A DNA stretch of 64,000 bases from positions 6,401,001-6,465,000 of the forward strand of contig JACGWO010000006.1 in the NCBI GenBank assembly GCA_034509735.1. The letters are read 5' to 3'. This DNA comes from Sesamum alatum. Taxonomy: Eukaryota; Streptophyta; Magnoliopsida; Lamiales; Pedaliaceae. Position numbers and translations under genes: made by a program. Positions 54,810 to 64,000 of the stretch are shown one piece after another; within the stretch, counting starts at the first letter, position 1, and the number at the start of each line of letters is the position of its first letter. The notes under the pieces were generated by a model. The model did not search any database. It was not told the DNA's origin and saw nothing but the letters and a program-made list of their open reading frames with translations.

Positions 54810-55305
54810 AAAAAAAATGTTTGACTGAACTTATAAGCACCTCTAAATATTTTATAAGATGGTAGATGATTTTTTTTTTTTTTTGAAAATTATATAAGAT
54901 ATTTTAGATCTTATAAATTCTTTAAGAAAAATGAAACTTTAATCATTTTTTTTTTAAAAAAAAAATGTAAGCTTTTAATCTTAGCATCCAGTAGATAAAA
55001 ATGCATTTATAATTTTGTTAGTATTTCACTTTTATCCTATATATAATTGATGTTTTTTTACCCAAAGCAAAATTATCTATTTATATGATTTTAAAGTCTG
55101 ATAATTTGAAGGCTTTTTCGATCGTTCATTATAAAGAGCTTACTGTGTTAATCATTCTAATATTTTATAAGCTTCGAATTCTAATTTATCCAAATACTTT
55201 AAGAGTTTATTTTTAAAATAATATTTAACATCTTTACACTTTTAAAACATTTCATAAGATATAGGATCTTATAATATGTTTTAGATAAGCTTAGTCAAAC
55301 ACCCT
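54810..55305. mobile_element. hAT-like MITE, about 490 bp
   Basis: Left GTTTGACTGAACTTATAAGC against reversed right GGTGTTTGACTAAGCTTATC; interior repeats of ATTTTATAAGAT. The GTGTTTGxxTAAGCTTATAA type of end is common in plant hAT miniature elements. Target duplication not recognisable. Confidence 0.6.
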
Positions 55306-56330
55306 CTAAGTCAGGAAGGGTCGTAAATGAATAGTCACGAAGGTTGTAAGAAGTAATAGGTAGCAAAAGATGTACAGGGGGGCATGAAGGGCTACTATTT
55401 ATAATTTCCTTAGTTATATGATTTCACATGAACCATAAATAATTCAGAAATAATCGGGAGGTTATTGGTGATATATGGTTACTGAAGAGGTTTTAAGGCG
55501 TGATTTCACTGTTGTTAAAGTAAAATTTGCCCATACTATATGGTTGCGGCCGAATTAAGCAAACTCACTTTTAGAATACGAGGAAACCAATCGAGGATTG
55601 CCGCACCGCAATTCTGGAAACCTCATTTCAAGGAAAACTATATGTGAAGTGAAAGAATCTTATGAAAGTTTGAAGTGTGTCAATCTGGCACTTGAAACAT
55701 CTATCTATAGATGTCTTTGTGTCTTTCCAGAGAATATACATTTCTTCATTATACCTCTTGATTTCAAAAGTTGCAATATTTCATAAAATTACATTTTCTA
55801 AACAGATGCTTCTGGAAAGCAACTTTAAAGTTGCAGCTTTTAAAGTATTTCCAAAAAAGACGTCTTCTTTCAACAAAATGCCATTTATTATTTGTAACTT
55901 TTATAAGAGAATAAAATAATTGTAAAACATAATTTCTGAAAATAAAATAAAATAAAAGATTATTTTATTTCATCGAATAAACGTGCAAGTGCTAAGTGCC
56001 AAATAAATTTATATATTAAAATTAAAATTATATATACATATATAAATTTCCTTCTTTTCTTAATTATTCCCTCCAATTTTCATTTAAACTTTAAGTTGGA
56101 TAATTCTTTATTAAGCACTTAAAACTTACTTAAACTTACTTAAACTTTCCATGTGGGACATAGAATATTATGTGCAAACTATCCAACAAAGGTCATCATG
56201 AATCCGTACATATTTGGGTTCAAATCAAACTGAGGCCGAGTCAATACAACCCGAATACAAAAAAGCATAGATTTATATAAATTTTCAAAATCTTAAGTTG
56301 GCCCTAGACCAAAGGTGTACTTGATATTAA
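55306..56330. other. AT-rich intergenic; no gene seen
   Basis: Short frames at 55598-55919 have no recognisable domain. Nothing else supported. Confidence 0.35.
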
Positions 56331-56640
56331 TGGGATGTTTGCAAACGCTTATCAAATTATTGTTAAAATTAAATAAGATAAAACGAGGTGTTTTTTTTTT
56401 TTTTTTTCTCACTTCTGCTTTTGAACTGTTTAAATTAAGTATTATTTAATTCAAAAATTATAAACAGTTCTCCAACAACTTCTATAACTTATTAGTAAAA
56501 TTATAAGTTGTTGTTCCAAACGTTCCAAATCCAATTTTCACTTTGAATTTTTATTTTCAAACACTCTCACCTTTTATTATTATTTAACTTACAACTTATT
56601 CTCACGACAAAAATCAAAGTTATTACAAACACCCCTCGAA
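56331..56640. mobile_element. hAT-like MITE, about 310 bp
   Basis: Left GGGATGTTTGCAAACGCTTATC against reversed right GAGGGGTGTTTGTAATAACTTTG; inner words TATAACTTATTAG and TTACAACTTATT. No target duplication identified. Confidence 0.45.
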
Positions 56641-58220
56641 TGGGCGTGGCCTCAATTTTCTCCGGCAAAGTACAAAAATAAGTTGTTTGCCCACAACAAC
56701 TAACGAAAAAGTGGGTTTTTGTGATAATGAAAAACTTTTGACGAGAAGAGTAGTGATGGATGGGAAAAAACAGTGGTGAGAGCAGACAGAGAGGACTGTA
56801 AGATATGCAGGATGTTGGGCTTGCGTGTTCTGCGCGAGTGCCTCATTAATACGCTATCAACTATCAATTCAATTACCCTCTCCCTCCCTCACCACTATCA
56901 AGAAAAAAAAATAAATCATATGTTATAAATATTTATGTCTTGAAAATTATAAGAAATTAATATTTTCTATTATGATCAAACAAAATTAACATAAAAATTT
57001 AAGTATGAATTATAATTAATTAACATTTACTTATGAATAATATTTTGACCTTACATACAAAAATAATGATAATAGTTTTTGTGTAGTTGTAGTTAATTAA
57101 CTTTCATTACGATTTGCACTTTTGCCTATGATGTACAGGCGTGATAAAGTGTCATGTTTCTTCTTAGTGCACATACAAATTGTATTTGATTAATTAAACA
57201 AGCTGAGAAATAATTATTAATTTTTTTATCTTAATTTTATGAAAAAAAAAAGTATTAAAAAATATAAGAAATTATTGAAGAAAAGAGAAAAAATATAATA
57301 TGAAAGTTGAGAAGTCAGAGAAAATTAAAAAAATTGGGAAAACAATATTAAAAATAGAAAAAGAAGGGGGGGGGGGGGGGAAGAACATGAAAGTTGATAT
57401 GAGAGAGAGAAAAATAAAATTTTGGTAAAATATTAAAAAAGTAAAAATAGCGCACCAAAAAATTGAGACTTAAAAATTTTGGTTTTCAATAATAAAAATG
57501 TATAGATTATGCAAGGTAAAATTATATTTTGCACCCTGAAATTAATTGAATAGGCACTTACCAGCTTGAAAAAATAAATTGCAAGCCACAGTATCCTAGA
57601 AACTAATTTTTCTTTGCACATAGAAATATCGACATTTTGTAGGCCAAATTATTGGTTGGGAGAAGGACATAATTATCCCAAAAAAGAGTCTCCAAGGTGC
57701 AAATTATACATTTAATAAAATATTAACTAACTTATGAATAAGATAAATATCATTACACAAACTACCCCTATTTTTTAGCTGTCAGTGGTGATTTTTGTAA
57801 TTATACAAAAGATAGGGATGATTTGTGTAAACAGACCACAGGTTTGAGAATTTTTTTTATTTTTTATTTTATCACTATAATAATTTTCATAATTTTGCAG
57901 GACTAGTTTCCCTTCTACCACTTTTTTTATGTTGTCTTTTGGATGAGTTGGCATCACCCGCGCATCTGATCGAACAACTATGCAATGTATTTCGAACAAC
58001 TATGCTCGAACACCAAATGATTTAGCATGCACTCACGCATTGCAATCGGAGCCCGTCTGCGAGATATTATTTGTAGTCTGCACGATTTTGTTATAAAATG
58101 TGCCTTACAAAGATAAGATCTTAGAGCTTATAAGTTGTCAATCTCATCTATTATTAATGTGGGATGAGTGCCAATATTATCCAGCACCAAACACAGCTTT
58201 AGTATGTTATATTTTAATTA
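56641..58220. other. AT-rich intergenic with a G homopolymer and one foldback arm
   Basis: An uninterrupted G run at about 57366-57380; a foldback-type arm at 57700-57850 (TTACACAAACTACCCC... / TTTGTGTAAACAGACC). No gene. Confidence 0.4.
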
Positions 58221-58510
58221 GGGTAAATTACAGTGACACTCCTTGAGGTTAGACCAAAATACACAAACACTTCCTGTTTTTGTAAAAATTACAGCTACAT
58301 CCCCTGAGATTGTAATTGCATTACAACTACACCCCCTGAAGTTGTAATTGTATTACAACTATACCCCCTATTCAAAGGCAAAACTTACACTAATAACTTC
58401 TGAAAAATATTACACTAACACCACTCAGGGAGTGTAGCTGTAATTTTACAAAAGAGATGGGATATTTATGTAATTGGGCCTAACCTCAAGGGTGTCAACG
58501 ATATTTATTC
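58221..58510. mobile_element. Mutator-like foldback MITE, 290 bp, 9-bp target duplication
   Basis: Flanked by perfect TTTTAATTA (58212-58220, 58511-58519). Ends GGGTAAATTACAGTGACACT and, reversed, GAATAAATATCGTTGACACC; inner arms pair (CTTGAGGTTAG / CTAACCTCAAG, TTACAGCTACA / TGTAGCTGTAA). Confidence 0.88.
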
Positions 58511-58909
58511 TTTTAATTATTGCCAATCATTTAATTGTATTGAATTGATAACTTCTTATTAGATAATTCAATAATTTTGTTTATAATATAAAAATGTTGC
58601 TTTTTTAATCAATTTAAACCTGATGTTTTACTGTAATTTTCTTTGGTTTTCCCCTCTGTAGATAGGTGCAGTGCAGTGGTGATATTGTGGTGTGGTGGAG
58701 TGGCAGAAAGAGTTTTGTTTAGGGGAAGGGAGACAGTGTAAGTTCCTAGGTAGATTCGATTCCCTTTATCTTTACCTACACTTTGCTTCTTACAATAGTC
58801 TAACTTCACCTTCTTACACCCCCCAACTCCCCCGGGGGCTCACTTTTCTTGCCAACCCCATCACATATGTATGTTACATATCACCTGCAGCAATCATAAT
58901 TCTAAGAAA

Positions 58910-59365
58910 AAAAAGGATAATTACACTTCCTTCCCGGGAAGTTAACAGTTCATTTCGTTATTTAAAATTTATCGAAGTTGTTCATGTGAAAAAAAAAAAA
59001 TCGTTATTTAGCATCAACTGACTTATTATCGAATTATTGTAGGCCAAATAAATCTTTTCTTGATCAAACTAGCCTTATACATCTTCACACGCTAATGCAT
59101 ATGAGGATATTTTTCCACCGTTATAAGGTTAGTTTAATCAGAAAAAAAATTGTTTGACCTAAAATAAGTCAATCGAGTGGAAATATCGATTTTTATTTAA
59201 TATTTTTGTTAATATCAACAAATTCGGTGAATTTTGACTAACAAATAAACCTATTTGTTGGATGGAAGCAAACCTCAATGGTACTAAATTTAATTTTTCA
59301 AACCACAGGAAGTGTGCATGTAATTACACAAATCTCAAGGGAGGGGAGTGTAATTATCCCTTTAT
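58910..59365. mobile_element. Foldback MITE, about 450 bp
   Basis: Left AGGATAATTACACTTCCTTCCC and reversed right AAGGGATAATTACACTCCCCTCCC; inner GATCAAACTAGCC-TTA / TAAGGTTAGTTTAATC also pair. Target duplication not clear because of A-runs at the left. Confidence 0.65.
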
Positions 59366-59674
59366 AAAATTTATTGTAATTGTTGTGGCGAAAAATTGGG
59401 ATCATATCTTTTAAGTGAATTTTGGTGATTTCAATCTTAAAAGAGTGAAATCTACATGGATTAGATATGAGCCTGCAAAACAAATCACTGCTAGAATCAC
59501 ATTGGGAAGGCCACGGTTATAGTCCGCAGATATTTAAGTCAGTAGGTCATAAGAGAGGTGATGATGAACGTTGTAAGAGACTTCAGGTAGCAAAAAATTA
59601 TACCTGTCTCATGGAGGATGACAATTTATAGATTTGTCCCAACTATATTATTTCACATGAACAACATACACTAA

Positions 59675-60565
59675 GGGCTCGTTTGGGTTCATGTGATAGG
59701 ATTAGGCATGATGTGACTTGGTGTGATTGGAAAATTGAATGATAATTAATCCTATTTTACATTATATGTTGTTTGGTTTGAGGTATTATATGCAGGATAT
59801 CCTATATGATAATATAATATGGTGTTTGGTTGAAGGGATTATAAAGTTTGATTAAATGTAAAAAGACTATTAAGGGTATCATCTTTTAAGTTATTTATAT
59901 TTTTATATTGTACCTTGTGAATGATTAAAAAAAATAAAGAAAAAACCTCTAAATTATTTATTGAAATACAATTGCTTAAAATAAAATAAATTTGTGAATA
60001 ATTCATTTTTTTATTTATTTTTATGAGTAGAGTTTCAAAATATTTATTTCATTTAATAATTACTTAAAACTCAAATATTTTTTAAAATTTCAAAAAACAA
60101 AGAAGTACACATTTTCATAATATTTTATTATTTAATTATTATAATTTAAAATATATTTTTTTAATCATGCAAGTTTATTCTCAAAATATAAACACAACAA
60201 AATTTAAAAGGTCAAAAGTATTTTTTAAATTTTATATGTATTCAAATAGTTGTTTCAGTCGTCTGTTGAAACTTATTGTCGGCAGAAAAAACAAATAACA
60301 GAAAAAAGGAAGAAAGAAGTGAAAGTAGAGACGGGGGAGAGAGATGTGTGCAGAAGGATAAATCAGAGAAAAAAAATAATACCAGCTTATACTAATTGGT
60401 TGTATTGTGGATCCTAGGTGGTGGGTGTGATCCATTCTCCCACAAATTATGATAAATAAGACCGGGTCTAGTATTAATATCAGGCCCTAATATTACTAAC
60501 CAAACGTATGATTAGGCATGATAAAATTATTTATCATGTCTGATCACGCACAACCAAACGGGGCC
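59675..60565. mobile_element. Harbinger-like (Tourist-type) MITE, 891 bp (copy 2), TAA target duplication
   Basis: Ends GGGCTCGTTTGG and, reversed, GGCCCCGTTTGG; flanked by TAA (59672-59674, 60566-60568). Same family as 53223-54091. No transposase frame. Confidence 0.88.
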
Positions 60566-60912
60566 TAAAATGATCCAATAGGCATGGTGAGTTCATACAT
60601 GTTAGGATTTAGGATGTACCCGTGTTAGGTCGTAAAGACCTTGAATTAATGAAATGAATTCAAAACTTGTTTGAAAATCGTAATTATTCTGTGGAGAGGT
60701 CTACATACGACCTCCATAGGATATACCCCACCTCAAAAAATTTGAATGATTTCTTTTTACTTTTAATTATTTTTAAAAAATATTTAAAAATAGATTGATA
60801 CTGATCAATTGTAAGTTGATCTTAAATATTTTGATGAAATACTTGATTGAGGATTGTTCATCAAATATTTTTCATCTTATATCGAGAAATATTTTCTTAA
60901 GTACCTTATCAT

Positions 60913-61210
60913 CACTAGAAGAAATATAACATATTTAATTATGATTAATTGCTATGGTTAAAAATAAATAGTCATAGTAAAAAATCAATGACCACGGCCA
61001 CGCAACGGTTGTTGAACGTGGTTTTTGCAAGTGTGACTAATACATTTGTTATAGCTAAAATTCATGGCAAAAACATTAGTCATGGCTCACAGCCATGACA
61101 AAAATGGTATTCATGATAGATAAATTAAGTTTTTACATCGATTTTTGTTTAATCATAGTTAATAATAATTATTTTCCACGGCTTTAATCCATAATCAATA
61201 AAATTATAGG
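60913..61210. mobile_element. CACTA miniature element (copy 2, right end decayed)
   Basis: Starts CACTAGAAGAAAT; the interior follows 38237-38503 (CAACGGTTGTTGAACGTGG, ATGGCTCACAGCCATGACAAAAA, TTTTTGTTTAATCATAGTTAATAAT). The right terminal CTAGTG is lost. Confidence 0.7.
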
Positions 61211-61556
61211 CAATAGCAATTTCTTTTTCAATGGATCTCATTTATTGAGATGAGTGGACTCATCTTATTTATTTTTAGTTAGTTTGGATTTTTAATCTAT
61301 GGGGTTTATGATATTTTCGTATTAAAAGATGGTTGATGAAGCTTAGATTAAAATGCGGCTAGAAGGAATCATTTGGATGCATTAATTGGCAAAGGAATAT
61401 GATATACATAAACGGACACAACAATATATTTATTTTGTATATTCTCATAAAATTAAAGTATGTAATATTTGACACCAATACAAAATAAAGAACGAAAATC
61501 AATATTAAGATATTTAAGTTTAAGTTCTTAATCAAAATACATGTTTAAAAAATATA

Positions 61557-62349
61557 GGGTTAAATACAGTTACAACTCTTGAAGTATTCACCTCACATCA
61601 GTTACCCCCCTAAAGTATTAAAACCTTCAAAAAAATCCTGGCCTTCTAACTCCTTTCATTTTTAAGTTCAAAAAGTCCATTTTACCCTTGCTAAAAATTA
61701 TTTTTTGAAAAAAAAAATTAAAAGAATTTTTAAAATTCCAAAACCACTTTTTTTTTAAACTTTGTCTAATTTTAGTTTTACTTGTTCATCGAACTCTTTT
61801 TATTTTCGTAATCTTAAAGTACTTGGAGCTCATTTTAGTTTAGTTTCCCTTGTTTGTCAAACCAAATTAAAAATAAATTTATACATGCATATATATATAT
61901 ATATCTTTATATATTTACTTAAACAAATATACAATAAAATCGAAAGAGCTGATCACGAGCTAGGAAGAAAATATACAATTAATATATATTTATATATATA
62001 TATGGTAATTATATAAATGTGGTAATTATATGAATGTATAAATTTATTTTTAACTTGGTTTGACAAATAAGTGAAAATAAAATACAATGAGCTCCAAATA
62101 TTTTAGAATTATACAAATAAAAAGAGCTCGATAAATAAGTGAAAATAGAATTAGATAAAACTTAAAAAAAGAGTGATTTTGGTATTTTAAAAATTCTTTT
62201 AATTTTTTTTCATAAATCAATTTATAGACTTTTTGAACTTCAAAATTAAAGGTGATCGATTTGCTTAGGGGGATTTTTGAAGGTTTTAATACTTTATAGG
62301 GTAATTGATATAGAGTGGATACTTCATGAGTGATAACTGTATTTAACCC
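61557..62349. mobile_element. Mutator-like foldback MITE, 793 bp, 9-bp target duplication
   Basis: Ends GGGTTAAATACAGTTACAAC and, reversed, GGGTTAAATACAGTTATCAC. Flanked by AAAAATATA (61548-61556) and AATAATATA (62350-62358), 8 of 9 identical. The arms pair for about 330 bp each; an AT microsatellite sits in the loop (61885-62005). Confidence 0.85.
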
Positions 62350-62359
62350 AATAATATAC

Positions 62360-63279
62360 ATAAACAGTTCATTATTCAAAGCATATAGAGTTGCAAATAT
62401 AGATGTGGGCTTCTCTTCCGATGAGTTCCAACAATGAATTCGACAATGGAGAAGAAAGACTGAAAGAAAGAGAGGTCCAGAAAAGTAATAGGAAGAAAAA
62501 AAAAAAAATGTGTTTTTCCAAATTCAGGAGCTAGATGTCAAATTGATTTTTACGTTTCATTTCTTAGCCAACACATTTCTTAAAATTATTATAAAAAAAA
62601 AAAAAAGTGCCCTAGTCATGTGCAGCACCACGTCTGTTCCCCCCCCCCCCCCCCTTTAATTTTAGCACACACAAATTCTGTGCCCAACACGTGTCAGCAT
62701 TGTGTCCACATTTAGTATTTGTTTTATGTTGTATGTGGTGATTTTTTAAAGTGTCTGCACATTAAGAATAAACGAAAAAGATTGGAACATATTGAAGCGT
62801 TGAATAAAGGGGGATCATGCCTTGACTAGAGGCGAATCCAAGACCCATCAAGCCCTAGCGTTCAACAAGGCTTGGATGGGTCTAGGGGCTTGATTATTGG
62901 AGATATCAGGCCTCGTTTATATTGCCAGAAAAGAAAGTCTCATTTTCTATAATTTTTACCCAACAAAAAAAAAAGAAAAAAGAAAATTGAAACTCTCATC
63001 TCATTATATAATTCTTTCTTGTATTTTCTTCCTAACTTATAACTTTATACACAATTATTTTATACTAATTCTTACCAATAGCCACTTACAAAATAATAGT
63101 CACTATCATAAAATTTATTATTCAGACAAAATAAAAATTCCTGTCACTAAATATATATAATTAGTGATAATATTAAAATTATCACTAGATTTATTTTTCA
63201 CTAATTTTGTCTTTTTTCGTAATGACATTTTTACAAATTTAATATTTTATTTAACAAATGAATTCATTAAATTTTGAAA
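62360..63279. other. AT-rich intergenic with a C homopolymer and a palindrome
   Basis: A C run of about 15 at 62639-62654; a palindrome TAGTGATAAT/ATTATCACTA near 63161-63187 in sequence resembling the CACTA subterminal repeats at 34 kb. No gene. Confidence 0.4.
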
Positions 63280-63412
63280 AGGCTCAACATTGTTGTACTA
63301 TCACCTATCTAGGGGAGTAAATTGCTCCATTTTAAAAAATACAAGAAGATAAATAGAGGGTAATTTGCTCATTTACAATATCACAGGAGATAAATTGCAT
63401 TGAACCCTTTAA
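63280..63412. mobile_element. Short foldback MITE, about 133 bp
   Basis: GGGGAGTAAATTGCTCCATTTTAAAAAATAC on the left pairs with the reverse of the right arm (GTATTTTTTAAAATGGAGCAATTTAC overlaps the centre). The end TTGCATTGAACCC resembles the element at 19310-19532. Confidence 0.5.
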
Positions 63413-63485
63413 AAAATGTTTATAATACGTTAATTCTAATAATTACATCTTATTTATGACCATACAGAACAAATTGCATTTTCAA

Positions 63486-64000
63486 TTTTTTTTTTTTTTT
63501 TTTTTTTGGTGGAAAATCAATTTCATTCCAATACAATCAGAGGCAATCAAGTTCATAAGAAAAGGCGATGGTGCAGATGTGCTTTCCACTCGCAAACCTG
63601 ACTGTCTAGCAAGATGTGGGCAACACAATTGCCAGTTCTTTTCACAATGGAAAATGCGCAACTAATCCGAGAACAGAGGAAGCGTATTTCATTAACAACA
63701 GGACCTGAAGCAGAGTTGTCATCGACATTCGTTCGCAAAAGATGAAACAAAGATTCACAGTCTCCTTCAAGAATCACTTTCTCCCAGCCAGCCCGAAGCG
63801 TAAGGGAAATGGCTTCACGTGCTGCAAATGCTTCGACAATAAGTGGGGGGACAAATTTGGCAAACCTTTGAGACATCCAACCAATGCAGGTTCCTGAGGA
63901 GTCGTGGGCCATAACACCAACGCCAGTTTCGTGCGTTCAATTGAAGGTAGCACCATCGTAATTGAGCTTGATCAAATCGTCCGAAGGTCATTGTTATATG
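63486..64000 (-). pseudogene. LINE 3' end: RNase H domain and poly(A) tail (continues past window)
   Basis: A T run (about 63487-63508) is the minus-strand poly(A). The frame at 63912-63553 reads GWMSQRFAKFVPPLIVEAFA and KVILEGDCESLFHLL, the plant-type RNase H found at the C-terminus of LINE ORF2 (and in related host genes). Upstream, across a stop, INLIKLNYDGATFN matches the first catalytic Asp region. Frameshift or stop near 63940. The 5' part lies outside the window. Confidence 0.85.

Noticed and set aside
58609..58809. Possible exon after a CTGTAG acceptor-like site
   Set aside because: The frame is short and unrecognised, with no donor or partner exon found.
61762..62379. ORFs of 84 and 109 codons on opposite strands
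   Set aside because: They lie in the two arms of a foldback element and mirror each other; composition-driven.

Overview
This is nuclear DNA from a flowering plant, probably a eudicot. It is AT-rich and dense in plant-type transposable elements: L1-type LINEs with a DUF4283-type ORF1 and a plant RNase H, Ty1/copia elements, CACTA, PIF/Harbinger and Mutator-like foldback elements, and a tRNA-derived SINE. The only host gene I can name with confidence is a MIR164 microRNA locus on the minus strand at about 42.24-42.46 kb (TATA box, mature miRNA, star strand and foldback all visible). I see no intact host protein-coding gene and cannot name the species.

Layout. 0-7 kb: a decayed plus-strand Ty1/copia element (LTR-like 1-1295, primer site 1304, gag from 4505), whose leader is split by a long LTR-type repeat (1717-4289) that itself holds a 540-bp Mutator-like foldback. 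7-9.7 kb: a decayed minus-strand LINE. 9.7-15.7 kb: an LTR-like sequence split by a second minus-strand LINE (10152-15302) with a 10-bp target-site duplication; its ORF1 and ORF2 overlap as TAATG. 16.2-20 kb: foldback elements, one 1.4 kb long with 9-bp duplications. 21-25 kb: a GC-richer element carrying a broken, intron-containing gene like the 'putative gypsy type transposon' (Transposase_28) family. 25-31.7 kb: a minus-strand LTR-element region with a tRNA-iMet primer site, split by a 2335-bp solo LTR-like repeat.

31.7-42 kb: GC-richer unknown sequence, a 48-bp minisatellite, an orphan copia integrase fragment, a CACTA (En/Spm) transposase relic, then AT-rich DNA with foldbacks and a SINE. 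42-43 kb: the MIR164 island. 44.8-48 kb: a TAA-flanked Harbinger-like element holding gene-like sequence, then a large inverted-repeat element. 48.1-52.9 kb: a full-length but inactivated minus-strand Ty1/copia element (4808 bp, 5-bp target duplication, LTRs about 95% identical). 53-63.4 kb: a succession of Harbinger, hAT-like, Mutator-like and CACTA miniature elements. 63.49 kb to the end: the 3' end of a third minus-strand LINE.

The window is therefore mostly layered transposon insertions around one conserved regulatory RNA gene. Most TE coding regions are broken by stops, many explicable as C-to-T changes, and by frameshifts. Calls rest on reading the sequence; no alignment or folding program was run.
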